From Actinacidiphila guanduensis (GTDB lineage: Bacteria > Actinomycetota > Actinomycetes > Streptomycetales > Streptomycetaceae): 64,000 bases of DNA. The translations under genes and the position numbers were made by a program. Position 1 is the first letter of the stretch. Each line of letters opens with the position of its first letter. Shown in pieces: positions 1 to 9,350 of the stretch. The stretch covers positions 386,466 to 450,465 of the forward strand of contig NZ_FNIE01000001.1 of NCBI RefSeq assembly GCF_900103985.1. Reading direction: 5' to 3'. The notes under the pieces were generated by a model. It saw only the letters and a program-made list of their open reading frames with translations, was not told the DNA's origin and did not search any database.

Positions 1-1680
1 CCCACTGTCCCAGGTGCCGGAGATCTTCCGGCCGGCCTCGGTGGTGTACGTCCAGGGGCCGTCCGTGCGGTTCGCCGAGGTGACGTGGAAGCAGGCGCCC
101 GCGGCCGGGCCGCCGCCGAAGGTGAGCGTGACCTTCCGGTCCGAGCCGGTCACGGCCGCGTCGGTCAGCGGCGCGTAGGGCAGCGGCCGGGTGGGCCGGT
201 GGCCGCGTTCCTGTCGCGGCACCGCCTGGTGGGCGGGCGGCACGGGGACGTAGGAGTCGTGCCGGTCGGAGTCCGGCGGCTGGTAGCCGTCGGTGCCGGG
301 CAGCCGGGCCGGCTCGTCGCGGGTGAGCGAGAAGTCGAACGCGGAGGTGAGGTCGCCGCACACGGCTCGCCGCCAGGGCGAGATCTGCGGCTCGTGCACC
401 CCGAACCGCCGCTCGATGAAGCGGATGATCGAGGTGTGGTCGAAGGTCTCGGAGCAGACGTAGCCGCCGGTACTCCAGGGCGAGACGACCAGCATCGGCA
501 CTCGCTGCCCGAGGCCGTAGGGGCCGGGCGCGTAGGTGGAGTTGCCGCCGAAGTGCTCCAGCGAGGTGTCCGCGGTGGAGGCGCCGCCGCCGGCCGCGGC
601 GGGCATCGGCGGGACCACGTGGTCGAAGTAGCCGTCGTTCTCGTCATAGGTGATGAACAGCGCCGTCCTCGCCCACACCTCGGGGTCGGAGGTGAGCGCG
701 TCGAGCACCTGCGAGATGTACCAGGCGCCGTAGTTCGCGGGCCAGTTGGGGTGCTCGGAGAACGCCTCGGGGGCCACGATCCAGGACACCTGCGGCAGCC
801 GCCCGGCCGTCACGTCGGCGCGCAGCACGTCGAAGAACCCGTCGCCGGCCTTGGCGTCGGTGCCGGTGCGGGCCTTGTCGTAGAGCGGGTCGCCGGGCGC
901 CGCGTTGCGGTACTGGTCGAAGTAGAGCAGGGAGTTGTCGCCGAAGTTGCCGCGGTAGGCGTCCTCGATCCAGCCCCAGCCGCCGGCCGCGTCGAGCCCG
1001 TCGCCGGCGTCCTGGTAGATCTTCCAGGAGACCCCGGCCTGTTCCAGCCGTTCGGGGTAGGTCGTCCAGGCGTAGCCCAGCTCGGAGTTGTCGACGACGG
1101 GGCCGCCGCCCTTGCCGTCGTTGCCGCACCAACCGGTCCACATGTAGTAGCGGTTGGGGTCGGTGCCGCCGATCAGCGAGCAGTGGTAGGCGTCGCAGAT
1201 GGTGAAGGCGTCGGCGAGCGCGTAGTGGAACGGGATGTCCGCGCGGGTCAGATGGGCCATCGTGGCCGCGGACTTGGCCGGGATCCACTGGTCGTAGCGG
1301 CCCTGAGCGACGGCCGCGTGGCTGCCGGTCCACTCGTGGTTGAGGCCCTCGAGGAACTGCAGGCCCAGGTTCTCGGCGTCCGGGTGGTAGGGCAGCACCT
1401 CGCCGCCGCTGCCGTCGGGCTGGTACCAGACCGGCTCGCCGCCGGGCAGGGCGACCGGGCGCGGGTCGCCGAACCCGCGCACCCCGCGCAGGGAGCCGAA
1501 GTAGTGGTCGAAGGAGCGGTTCTCCTGCATCAGGACGACGATGTGCTCCACGTCCTTGATGGTGCCGGTGCGCCGGCCGGCCGGGATGGCGGCGGCCCGG
1601 GTGATGCTGCCGGACAGCGCCGTGAAGCCGGCGGTGGCGCCCGCTATCTGGAGGAAGCGGCGCCGGTTGAGTTCGCTCAT
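1..1680 (-). CDS. Phosphocholine-specific phospholipase C (secreted, C-terminus cut by window edge)
   Basis: Predicted secreted non-haemolytic phospholipase C of the acid-phosphatase-like superfamily, hydrolysing phosphatidylcholine to diacylglycerol and phosphocholine outside the cell. The N-terminus carries a twin-arginine signal (RRRFLQ at residues 6-11, then a hydrophobic stretch), and the family metal/active-site motif QENRSFDHYFG is at residues 52-62. A later TYDENDG motif also fits the family. The ATG at 1680 directly precedes the Tat motif and is the natural start. The frame is open for 560 codons to base 1, so the C-terminal domain is incomplete. It is divergent from a secreted purple acid phosphatase, which suggests a phosphate-scavenging locus (inference). 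Confidence 0.9.
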   Translation of the reverse strand, partial: MSELNRRRFLQIAGATAGFTALSGSITRAAAIPAGRRTGTIKDVEHIVVLMQENRSFDHYFGSLRGVRGFGDPRPVALPGGEPVWYQPDGSGGEVLPYHPDAENLGLQFLEGLNHEWTGSHAAVAQGRYDQWIPAKSAATMAHLTRADIPFHYALADAFTICDAYHCSLIGGTDPNRYYMWTGWCGNDGKGGGPVVDNSELGYAWTTYPERLEQAGVSWKIYQDAGDGLDAAGGWGWIEDAYRGNFGDNSLLYFDQYRNAAPGDPLYDKARTGTDAKAGDGFFDVLRADVTAGRLPQVSWIVAPEAFSEHPNWPANYGAWYISQVLDALTSDPEVWARTALFITYDENDGYFDHVVPPMPAAAGGGASTADTSLEHFGGNSTYAPGPYGLGQRVPMLVVSPWSTGGYVCSETFDHTSIIRFIERRFGVHEPQISPWRRAVCGDLTSAFDFSLTRDEPARLPGTDGYQPPDSDRHDSYVPVPPAHQAVPRQERGHRPTRPLPYAPLTDAAVTGSDRKVTLTFGGGPAAGACFHVTSANRTDGPWTYTTEAGRKISGTWDSG

Positions 1681-2018
1681 CGAGACCTCTTTGGCTCGGG
1701 TGGGGGGCTCGGGGGTGCGGCCCTTCGGAGGCGGTCCCACACCAGCGAGCGCGGGCGAAGGACCGGTGTCCGCCGGGTGTCACCGGACGGTACGCGACGC
1801 GAACAGCGCCCGCCAGGGTGGGCGGTGGTACGCCCGGGACGAGGGAGGACACGGGTGGGTGACCGCCGGTCACTGTGGGTTTGGTCGTCGCCGCGCAAGC
1901 AGGAGTTCAACTCCCCGTCGCCGGAGGGCGCGAGTCTGCACGTCGTTCGCACGCCCGGGTCCCCCACAGCCCGTCACCCCGCCCCAGATCCGCGCACGAT
2001 CCGCGCCAAGGAGCAAAG
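1681..2018. other. Divergent intergenic region between two secreted phosphate-releasing enzymes
   Basis: No gene is seen. It must hold the promoters of both flanking genes. GTTCAACTCCC at 1905-1915 resembles one unit of a PhoP PHO box, but I could not see a convincing second 11-bp repeat, so I do not call a PHO box. Confidence 0.4.
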
Positions 2019-3644
2019 ATGGCAGCACAGTTGGACGCGTCGGAGCCTTCCGGCGAACGCATCGGCCGCCGCACGGCGGTCGGCCTGCTCGGCACCGTGG
2101 GCGCCGCCGCGGTCGCCGCGCCGCTGCTCACCGCGACGCCCGCCGCCGCGGCGCCGTCGTCTTCCGCGTCTTCCGTGTCTTCGGCGTCTTCCACGGCCTT
2201 CCACCCCTCCCCCGACACCGGTGGGGCGCCGCCCGTGCAGGGCCTGCACCTGACCTTCGGCAAGGACCCGTCCACGCAGATGGTGGTGTCGTGGCTGACC
2301 GACTCCCCGGTCAAGCGGCCGCGGGTGCTCTACGGCACGATCGAGCACGGCCTCGGGCAGGGCGCGAACGCGCAGACCCGCAGCTACAGCGACGGCAAGT
2401 CGGGCCGCACGGTCTACGTCCACCACGCGCTGCTGAGCAAGCTCACCCCGGGCAAGGACTACCTGTACGTCGTCTCGCACGACGGCGCCACCCCGGACAG
2501 CGGCACCTTCACCACCGCCCCGCGCGGCCGGCAGCCGCTGACCTTCACCAGCTTCGGCGACCAGTCGGCGCCGCAGGTGACCTGGAACACCGACGGCACG
2601 GTGACGCTGGACGCGAACTCCACGCCGGCCACCAAGGACATCGTCACCGGCATCGAGCAGGTCGCGCCGCTCTTCCACCTGCTCAACGGCGACCTGTGCT
2701 ACGCCAACCTGGACCTGGACCGGGTGCGCACCTGGAACAACTTCTTCACCAACAACACCCGTTCGGCCCGGTTCCGGCCGTGGATGCCGGCCGCCGGCAA
2801 CCACGAGATCGAGTCCGGCAACGGCGCGATCGGCCTGGACGCCTTCCAGACCTACTTCCAGCTGCCGTCCACCGAGACCGACCCCGAACTGCAGGGCCTG
2901 TGGTACTCCTTCACCGCCGGCTCGGTGCGGGTGATCGTGCTGCAGAACGACGAGGTGTGCCTGCAGGACGGCGGCGACCTCTACATCAACGGCTACTCCG
3001 GCGGCCGCCAGATGGCGTTCCTGGAGCGGGAGTTGAAGGCCGCCCGGGCCGACCGCGACATCGACTGGGTGGTCGTGGCGATGCACCAGGTGATGATCAG
3101 CTCCTCGGACGCCAACGGCGCCGACCTCGGGCTGCGCGCCGCCTACGGACCGCTCTTCGACCGCTACCAGGTGGACCTGGTGGTCTGCGGCCACGAGCAC
3201 AACTACGAGCGCTCGCTCGCGGTGCGCGGCGTGGTGGGCGGCAGCGAGACCCTGACCCCGAACCCGGTCTCCACCCGCACCGACGACATCGACACCGGCC
3301 TCGGCACCGTGCACATGGTGCTGGGCGGCGGCGGTGTGTCGGGCACCACCAACCAGTCGTTCTTCAAGGACGGTACGGCCAAGGTGATCACGGCCGTGTC
3401 GGCCACCCGCCCGGCCGGCGGCAAGCGCGCGGCCACGTACGTCAAGGAGGAAGCGGTCTGGACGGGCGTGCGCGACCTGGACCACCCCTACGGCTTCGCG
3501 GCCTTCACGGTGGACCCGGGCCGCTTCCCCGGTGACACCACACGGCTGCACGTGACGTACTACAACGTCAACAAGCCGCACGGCGACCTGTCGGTCTTCG
3601 AGCAGTTCACGCTGCACCGCAAGCGCTCCGACGGCAACCGCTGA
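2019..3644 (+). CDS. Secreted purple acid phosphatase-like metallophosphoesterase
   Basis: Predicted extracellular metallophosphatase releasing phosphate from organic esters. A twin-arginine signal (GRRTAVGLLG near residues 17-26, Ala-rich cleavage region near 42) is followed by a fibronectin-type/PAP N-terminal domain and a metallophosphoesterase domain. The five PAP metal-binding blocks are visible in order: GDQ, NGDLCY, AGNHE, AMHQ and GHEHNYER. The frame is open from 1875, but the ATG at 2019 has an AAGGAG-type ribosome site and sits just before the Tat signal, giving 541 residues. It is divergent from the phospholipase C gene and ends in a strong hairpin terminator. Confidence 0.88.
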   Translation: MAAQLDASEPSGERIGRRTAVGLLGTVGAAAVAAPLLTATPAAAAPSSSASSVSSASSTAFHPSPDTGGAPPVQGLHLTFGKDPSTQMVVSWLTDSPVKRPRVLYGTIEHGLGQGANAQTRSYSDGKSGRTVYVHHALLSKLTPGKDYLYVVSHDGATPDSGTFTTAPRGRQPLTFTSFGDQSAPQVTWNTDGTVTLDANSTPATKDIVTGIEQVAPLFHLLNGDLCYANLDLDRVRTWNNFFTNNTRSARFRPWMPAAGNHEIESGNGAIGLDAFQTYFQLPSTETDPELQGLWYSFTAGSVRVIVLQNDEVCLQDGGDLYINGYSGGRQMAFLERELKAARADRDIDWVVVAMHQVMISSSDANGADLGLRAAYGPLFDRYQVDLVVCGHEHNYERSLAVRGVVGGSETLTPNPVSTRTDDIDTGLGTVHMVLGGGGVSGTTNQSFFKDGTAKVITAVSATRPAGGKRAATYVKEEAVWTGVRDLDHPYGFAAFTVDPGRFPGDTTRLHVTYYNVNKPHGDLSVFEQFTLHRKRSDGNR

Positions 3645-3653
3645 CGCCCGCCC

Positions 3654-3679
3654 GGGCGTGAGGGCCGACCCTCACGCCC
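3654..3679 (+). terminator. Intrinsic hairpin terminator after the phosphatase gene
   Basis: Perfect 11-bp stem, GGGCGTGAGGG at 3654-3664 pairing with CCCTCACGCCC at 3669-3679 around a CCGA loop, starting 10 bases after the stop codon. There is no U-tract, as is usual in this group. Confidence 0.8.
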
Positions 3680-3728
3680 GTCCCGCGCCGGCCGCTCCCG
3701 CACCGGGGAGCGGTCGGCGCCGGCGTTT

Positions 3729-3787
<59 letters not shown>

Positions 3788-3915
3788 TCCAGCGTTCTCC
3801 GGGCCGGGTTCCGGGTGCTCCCGGCGGAGGCGCCAGCGGGTGACGGGCGCGTGCGGCGGCGGGTGTCCGGGAAGGCGCGGGCGTACGGAAGGGCAGCGCC
3901 GCGGCTTCGCCCTGC

Positions 3916-3935
3916 GGATACCCCCCGGTGTATTT
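3916..3935. promoter_or_regulatory. Imperfect CsoR/CstR-type operator, site 1
   Basis: ATACCCCCCGGTGTAT at 3918-3933 is a degenerate copy of the perfect site 56 bp downstream. A/T-flanked C-tract/G-tract dyads like this are the usual operators of the CsoR/FrmR/CstR repressor family. Confidence 0.6.
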
Positions 3936-3971
3936 GCGCGCGGCCCGCCGCGCCCTTTACCGTGGGGCTTC

Positions 3972-3991
3972 GGATACCCCCTGGGGTATCC
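3972..3991. promoter_or_regulatory. Perfect CsoR/CstR-type operator, site 2, upstream of the MMPL gene
   Basis: GGATACCCCCTGGGGTATCC is a 9-bp inverted repeat around a CT centre, 64 bp before the MMPL start codon. A CsoR-family gene lies just downstream of the MMPL gene and has the same motif in its own promoter, so this is very probably its target. Confidence 0.8.
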
Positions 3992-4055
3992 ACCCGCGAG
4001 AACTCCGCGACCCCGCAGTACGGCCCCGCAGGGCCTCATCGGAAGGGCTGGTCCC

Positions 4056-6230
4056 ATGACGTCCGCGCCATCGCAGCACGCCGCACCCTCCGGCGAGCGC
4101 GCCCCCGCCCCGCAACCGCCGCCCGCGCCGGGGCCGTTCGGCCGGCTCGGGGTCTGGTCGGCCACCCACGCCAGAGCGGTCTTCGTACTGTGGATCGCCG
4201 TGGTCGCCGGGCTCGGCGCCTTCGCGCCCAAGGTGGACTCCGCCCTGTCGGGCGCGGGCTGGCAGGCGAACGGCTCGCAATCGGTGGCCGTGCGGCAGAT
4301 CGCCCAGGACCACTTCGGCGGCAACGCCTCGACCGCCCTCCAGGTCGTCGTCCACGCCGACCGGCCGGTGGCCGACCCGGCGGTGCGCAAGGTGATCGCG
4401 AGGGCCGAGAGCCTGGTGCGGGCCGACCCCCGCGTCGCCCAGGTGCTGCCGCCGCAGCCCGGCGCGACCGTCAGCCCCGACGGCCGCACCGCGATCGTCC
4501 TGGCCGGCGCCGGGACGGACCCGAACACGATGGTGCGCGCCGCCGACGACCTCAAGGGCCCGCTCGCGGCGCTGTCCGGCGGCGGCATCACCGTGCACGC
4601 CACCGGCGCCTCGGTGCTGTGGAGCGACTTCAACACCGCCAACCACGACGCGATGATGCACTCGGAGATCCTGTCCTGGCCGGTGACCCTGGTCATCCTG
4701 GTGCTGGCCTTCGGCTCGCTGGTGGCCGCGGGCCTGCCGCTGCTGCTCACCATGGCCGGGCTCGGCGCCTCGGCCGGCTCGCTGGTGCTTCTGACGCACC
4801 TGACGCCGGTGTCCATCTGGGCGATGAACTTCGCCATGATGTTCGCCCTCGCCCTGGGCATCGACTACGCGCTCTTCCTCGTGATGCGCTTCCGCGCCGC
4901 CCGCGCGGGCGGAACGCGCGGCACCCTGGCGGCGGTCGCCGAGACCATGGACACCGCCGGCAAGGCCGTGGCGCTGTCCGGTGCCACCGTGCTGGTGAGC
5001 CTGTCGGCGGTGATGCTGGTGCCCTCGCCGGCCTTCCGCTCGATGGCCGGCGGCATCATGCTCGCGGTCGTCTTCGTCCTGGCCGCCACTTTGACGCTGC
5101 TGCCCGCGGTGCTCGCCAAGCTCGGCCCGCGCGTGGACGCCGCCGCCCTGCCGTGGGCGAAGGCCGGCGGCGCGGGATCGCCGCGGTTCGCCGCCTGGGG
5201 CGAGCAACTGTGGCGCCGGCCGCTGCTCTACGGCGGCGCCGCCCTGGCGGTGCTGCTGGTGCTGGCCGCGCCCGTGCTCGGCCTGCGCACCGCGATGCCG
5301 TCCATCGCCGTACTGCCCAAGGACGCCTCCGCCCGCGCCGGCTACACCGCCGTGCAGGACGCCTTCGGCCCCGGCACCCCGGGCACCCTGCAGATCGCCG
5401 TGCCCTCGGCCGCGGCCGCCAGGGCCGCCGAGGTCGCCCGGCACACCCACGGGGTCGCCGCGGTGTTGCCGCCGCAGCAGGCGGACGACCGCTCGGGCTG
5501 GTCGATGGTGCAGGCGGTGCCCTCCGTCGACCCCTCGGACCCGGCGCTGTCCGGCACCGTGCACACGCTGCGGGCGGACCTGCCGCCCGGCAGCCTCGTC
5601 GGCGGCGCCTCGGTGGAGAACCTCGACCTGCAGCGCGTCCTGACCCAGAAGACCCCGCTGGTGATCGGCGTCGTCCTCGCCCTGGGCTTCCTGCTGGTGC
5701 TCTTCGCGCTCCAGGCGCCGCTGGTGGCCGCCCTGGGCACGGCCGCGAGCCTGCTGTCCACGGGCGCCGCTTTCGGTGTCGCGCGCCTGGTCTTCCAGGA
5801 CGGGCACGGCGCCGGGCTGCTCGGCTTCACTTCGCAGGGCTTCCTCGACGGCTGGGCACCGGTGTTCTTCTTCGCGATGATCTTCGCCATCGCCATGGAC
5901 TACACCGTCTTCCTGCTCGCCGCAGCCAAGGAGCACCACGAGCGCACCGGCGACCCCAAAGCGGCGATGACCGGCGCCATGGCGCACTCCGGCCGCGTCG
6001 TCTTCGCCGCGGCCGCGGTGATGGTCGCGGTGTTCTTCACCTTCGCGCTGTCCGGGCCGCTGCCGCCCAAGGAGATGGGCATCGTGCTGGGCGCGGCCGT
6101 CCTGCTGGACGCGGCCCTGGTGCGCCTGGTGCTGCTGCCCGTGCTGCTCCGCCTCACCGGCCGGGCCGCCTGGTGGAGCCCGGCCTGGCTGCGCCGGGTG
6201 CTGCCGGACGTGCGCTTCTCCCACGGCTGA
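4056..6230 (+). CDS. MMPL/RND-type membrane exporter
   Basis: A 724-residue actinobacterial MMPL transporter with the expected duplicated layout: an N-terminal membrane helix (WSATHARAVFVLWIAVVAGL), a first extracellular domain, a block of membrane helices containing the MMPL motif ALGIDYALFLVMRF, a second extracellular domain, and a second helical block with IAMDYTVFLLAA. It probably exports a lipid or hydrophobic compound by proton motive force; the substrate cannot be read from sequence. The frame is open from 3840, but the ATG at 4056 has GGAAGG upstream. Two predicted CsoR/CstR operators precede it, and a 46-bp palindrome 20 bases after its stop separates it from the repressor gene. Control of an MMPL gene by this family is unusual. 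Confidence 0.88.
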   Translation: MTSAPSQHAAPSGERAPAPQPPPAPGPFGRLGVWSATHARAVFVLWIAVVAGLGAFAPKVDSALSGAGWQANGSQSVAVRQIAQDHFGGNASTALQVVVHADRPVADPAVRKVIARAESLVRADPRVAQVLPPQPGATVSPDGRTAIVLAGAGTDPNTMVRAADDLKGPLAALSGGGITVHATGASVLWSDFNTANHDAMMHSEILSWPVTLVILVLAFGSLVAAGLPLLLTMAGLGASAGSLVLLTHLTPVSIWAMNFAMMFALALGIDYALFLVMRFRAARAGGTRGTLAAVAETMDTAGKAVALSGATVLVSLSAVMLVPSPAFRSMAGGIMLAVVFVLAATLTLLPAVLAKLGPRVDAAALPWAKAGGAGSPRFAAWGEQLWRRPLLYGGAALAVLLVLAAPVLGLRTAMPSIAVLPKDASARAGYTAVQDAFGPGTPGTLQIAVPSAAAARAAEVARHTHGVAAVLPPQQADDRSGWSMVQAVPSVDPSDPALSGTVHTLRADLPPGSLVGGASVENLDLQRVLTQKTPLVIGVVLALGFLLVLFALQAPLVAALGTAASLLSTGAAFGVARLVFQDGHGAGLLGFTSQGFLDGWAPVFFFAMIFAIAMDYTVFLLAAAKEHHERTGDPKAAMTGAMAHSGRVVFAAAAVMVAVFFTFALSGPLPPKEMGIVLGAAVLLDAALVRLVLLPVLLRLTGRAAWWSPAWLRRVLPDVRFSHG

Positions 6231-6250
6231 CGGGTTCGGCGGGGTTTGGC

Positions 6251-6296
6251 GGGGGTATGGCGGCCGGCTTCGCGCGAAGCCGGCCGCCATACCCCC
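6251..6296. terminator. Perfect 46-bp palindrome acting as terminator and overlapping an operator
   Basis: Two perfectly complementary 23-base arms (6251-6273 and 6274-6296) meet with no spacer, 20 bases after the MMPL stop codon. The outer part of the right arm, CATACCCCC, is also the left half of the CsoR-type operator at 6289-6304. Confidence 0.85.
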
Positions 6297-6304
6297 TGGG
6301 GTAC
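6289..6304. promoter_or_regulatory. CsoR/CstR-type operator, site 3, upstream of the repressor gene
   Basis: ATACCCCCTGGGGTAC differs from perfect site 2 by one base and lies 45 bp before the repressor start, pointing to autoregulation. Its left half is inside the palindrome at 6251-6296. Confidence 0.75.
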
Positions 6305-6309
6305 GCTGA

Positions 6310-6621
<312 letters not shown>

Positions 6622-6635
6622 ACCGCCCCGGCTGC

Positions 6636-8252
6636 CTAGGAGGCGGTCGCGCGCCACCAGTTCACGTTCAGGCCGCCGTTGGGGTACTCGATGCGGACGG
6701 TGTGATAAGTGCCGGGCTGGAACTGGAAGGTGCCGGCGTCGATGGTCTGCCAGGTCTGCCAGCCCCCGGTGTTCGGCACGGTGACGGTGGATCCGGCGAC
6801 GCCGTCCACCACGAAGCGCAGCTGCGTGCCCGGGTTGGGGGTGGCCACCCGGACGGTGAGGTCCTCGGTGTTCTGCAGCGGCACTTCGTTCCACTGCTCC
6901 GACTCGCCCGTGGCGATGAGGCCGACGTTCCAGCCGCCGCCGGTGTCCGTCGTCGTCTGCACATCGAGGCTGTCGGCGCGGTAGACGCCGAAGTCGTTGC
7001 CCGCGGTGGTGTCGGTGGCGGAGTCGGCGGTCTCGGCCTGCACGGTGAGCGTGCCGGGGAAGGGCGCCTTGGAGTAGCGGCGCAGGATGTTGAGGTCCTG
7101 GCCCGGGTAGTCGCGCTGGGTGGTGGCGTAGGGCGCGTTCTCCGTGCGCCACAGGGCCGCGTTCTCCAGCCAGTCGGTGAAGCCCTCCACGAGCGTGAGG
7201 TCGTCGCCCTTGCCGACGGTGTTCGCCAGGTCGCCGACCAGCGTCTGGCCGTGGTTCGGGTCGATCACCATGTTCGAGCTGCCGGTCACGAAGTGGAAGC
7301 CGGGCACGGTGGCGCCGAAGGCGTGGCCGTTCAGCGTGTCGTTGGTGTACGTCGGGCTCGGCACGCCGAACCACGCGTCCTGGCCGTCTGCGACGGAGGC
7401 GACCGCGGGGTCGTTGGCGATCCAGGACTGGTCGGTGACGAAGTAGGGGTTCTCGCCGAACTGCGCCTGCGCCTGCGAGCGGACGTAGGAGAGCATCGCC
7501 GCGGAGTGGCCCCCGCCCTGGTTGCCGAAGGCGAAGGAGTTGTCGGACCACAGGTAGACCAGCGGGCGGCCGCCGACCTTGTAGAGCAGGTTGTCGGGTA
7601 CGGCCTGGAAGAACGCCTTCAGGTCGTTGTCCCACAGGTACTGGTAGCCGCCTTCGCCCGCGCCGGTGGTGTCGCCCATGTCGAAGACCGGGTCGTAGCC
7701 GCCGGTGTGGTGCTTGACCTGGTTCTTCTTGTCGGTCATCGAGGCGGGCGTGTCGTCGAAGGCGGCGATCTTCAGCTTGTCGGCGGCGCCGGCCTGGTTG
7801 ATGGCCGCCACCAGCTGGGTCAGCTCGCGCGGGTCGCCGCCGCCGTTGGGCACGGCGGAGCCGGGGACGTAGCCGCGGGTGTCCACGGCGACGAAGTCCA
7901 CGCCGGCGGTGACCAGTTGCTCCACCGCGTCCAGCCAGAACTGCGAGCTCGGCTGCCCGGCCGCCTGGTAGAGCGGCAGGTTGTAGATGGTGTTGCCCTG
8001 GTTGGTGTACGGGCCGCCGGCGATGGTGGAGGTCTCGAAGCCGAAAGTCACTCCGAGGGCGCCGGTGACGTTGGCGGCGCGGTGGCTGAGCTGGGTGCCG
8101 CCGTTGTCCACGACGGCGGCGGTTGCCGCGGGTGCGGCCGAGGCGGTGCCGTCGAGGGCGGCCGGGGTGGCGACGGCCGCCGCGAGAGCGCCGCAGACCA
8201 GCAGGACGCGGGAGGTGTGCCAGGGTCCGGTGCGGTGGCGCATGGGCGTCAC
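6636..8252 (-). CDS. Secreted DUF5010-type glycosidase-like protein with C-terminal carbohydrate-binding domain
   Basis: A 538-residue protein with a Sec signal peptide (hydrophobic VLLVCGALAAAVA, cleavage after an Ala-rich stretch near residue 40). The central region (about residues 60-400) resembles DUF5010, a glycoside-hydrolase-like barrel: it starts VTFGFETS, and has VDFVAVDTRGY and IAAFDD on predicted strands. The last 120 residues (from VQAETAD through WWRATAS) resemble a CBM6/CBM35-type sandwich with conserved aromatic residues. It probably acts on an extracellular polysaccharide; the substrate is unknown. It converges on the CsoR-like gene, 14 bases from it. Confidence 0.7.
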   Translation of the reverse strand: MTPMRHRTGPWHTSRVLLVCGALAAAVATPAALDGTASAAPAATAAVVDNGGTQLSHRAANVTGALGVTFGFETSTIAGGPYTNQGNTIYNLPLYQAAGQPSSQFWLDAVEQLVTAGVDFVAVDTRGYVPGSAVPNGGGDPRELTQLVAAINQAGAADKLKIAAFDDTPASMTDKKNQVKHHTGGYDPVFDMGDTTGAGEGGYQYLWDNDLKAFFQAVPDNLLYKVGGRPLVYLWSDNSFAFGNQGGGHSAAMLSYVRSQAQAQFGENPYFVTDQSWIANDPAVASVADGQDAWFGVPSPTYTNDTLNGHAFGATVPGFHFVTGSSNMVIDPNHGQTLVGDLANTVGKGDDLTLVEGFTDWLENAALWRTENAPYATTQRDYPGQDLNILRRYSKAPFPGTLTVQAETADSATDTTAGNDFGVYRADSLDVQTTTDTGGGWNVGLIATGESEQWNEVPLQNTEDLTVRVATPNPGTQLRFVVDGVAGSTVTVPNTGGWQTWQTIDAGTFQFQPGTYHTVRIEYPNGGLNVNWWRATAS

Positions 8253-8469
8253 GGTCCCTTCGTGGCCGCTCGCGTGGGGGCGGGCGGCGTGCAGACAGTG
8301 GGGGAAGCGGGGCGCGTGGTCACGGTGAGACCTCTGATGAATCCGCGCCGAGCCCTCACAAGATCGGGCCTGGGGCCGGTGGTGTCAAGGGGCGCACGGG
8401 TCAACTGGCCGTACTGATCGGACGTTTGGGGCAGACGGGTCCGGCAGGCCCGCGGGGGTGGGCGCCCAC

Positions 8470-9261
8470 TCAGACGCGGCGGGCCAGCACCAGACGGCAG
8501 TTCGGAGCACCGTCGGGTCGGAACCCGAAGCCGGCCAGCGGCACGGTGGTGACGTCGAAGCCCGCCCGGGTGAGGTCGCGGCGCACCGGGCCCAGCGGGA
8601 AAGTGCGGTAGTACATCACGAACGGCGGCCGCCACAGCGCGTTGCGCACCCGCATGGCCGCGTCGAAACCGGCCATCGCCCACCACCACGGGGTGCCCAC
8701 GCGCGGTGGCGCCGGGACCGGGAAGGCGAACAGGCCGCCGGGCGCCAGGGCCCGGTGGACGCCCGCGAAGAGCGCGGGCCGCTCGGCGGGCAGGAAGTGG
8801 CCGAACGCGCCGAAGCTGACCGCCAGTGCGAACTCCCCACGGAAGGGCAGCGCCCGCGCGTCGGCCCGCACCAGCCGGGCCCGCGGGTGCGCCGCGTGGG
8901 CCCGGGCGAGCATCCCCGCACTGAAGTCCACCCCCGTGACCGGGCCTTCGCACAGCTCCGCCAGCAGCCCGAGCCCGGCGCCGGTCCCGCAGCACACATC
9001 GAGCCCGGCCGCGAAGGGCCCGAACGCCCGCAGCGCCTCCCCCGTCGCCGTCAGGAACCGCTCCGGCGTCCGGAACGGCGTCCGGTCGAACTTCGGCGCC
9101 AGCAGGTCGTACCCGTGCTCCACTGAGGACAGCGCCTGCACGGCCAGCTCCCGCAGCGTGGGCCGCCCGTCCGCGCGGGCGGCGGCGCCGGATGCCGGCT
9201 CGGAGGTCAGGGCGGAAGCCGGGTCGGACGTGGGGCCGGACGTCGGGTGGGCGGAGGTCAC
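8470..9261 (-). CDS. Class I SAM-dependent methyltransferase
   Basis: A 263-residue methyltransferase with the SAM-binding motif I LDVCCGTGAGLGLL, an acidic GVDFS at the end of strand 2, and ALPFRGEFALAVSFGAFGHF for motifs II/III. The first 35 residues are low-complexity (Ser/Thr/Pro/Ala), so the true start could be later than the GTG at 9261. The acceptor substrate is not apparent. It sits downstream of the LPMO gene on the same strand, but a hairpin separates them. Confidence 0.8.
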   Translation of the reverse strand: MTSAHPTSGPTSDPASALTSEPASGAAARADGRPTLRELAVQALSSVEHGYDLLAPKFDRTPFRTPERFLTATGEALRAFGPFAAGLDVCCGTGAGLGLLAELCEGPVTGVDFSAGMLARAHAAHPRARLVRADARALPFRGEFALAVSFGAFGHFLPAERPALFAGVHRALAPGGLFAFPVPAPPRVGTPWWWAMAGFDAAMRVRNALWRPPFVMYYRTFPLGPVRRDLTRAGFDVTTVPLAGFGFRPDGAPNCRLVLARRV

Positions 9262-9292
9262 GGCCCCAGCCTAGGACGAAGGGTGGCCGCGC

Positions 9293-9334
9293 GGCCCGCC
9301 GCCACGGTGGGGGGATGGGAGGCGGCGGCGGGCC
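9293..9334 (-). terminator. Inverted repeat downstream of the LPMO gene
   Basis: GGCCCGCCGCC at 9293-9303 pairs with GGCGGCGGGCC at 9324-9334 around a 20-base loop, 17 bases beyond the LPMO stop. Confidence 0.55.
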
Positions 9335-9350
9335 GGGCGGCCGAGAGGCG

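Noticed and set aside
1905..1920. PhoP PHO box
   Set aside because: One GTTCAAC-like unit without convincing direct repeats.
1974..3617. Long open frame antisense to the purple acid phosphatase
   Set aside because: High GC gives long antisense frames. Its protein is low-complexity Val/Gly/Arg and the plus strand has clear PAP motifs. The same applies to 3957-6578, 10674-12236, 26148-27947, 52834-55542 and 56796-59585.
8458..8469. 12-bp palindrome GTGGGCGCCCAC at the methyltransferase stop
   Set aside because: No loop and too short for a terminator in this base composition; a chance dyad is likely.
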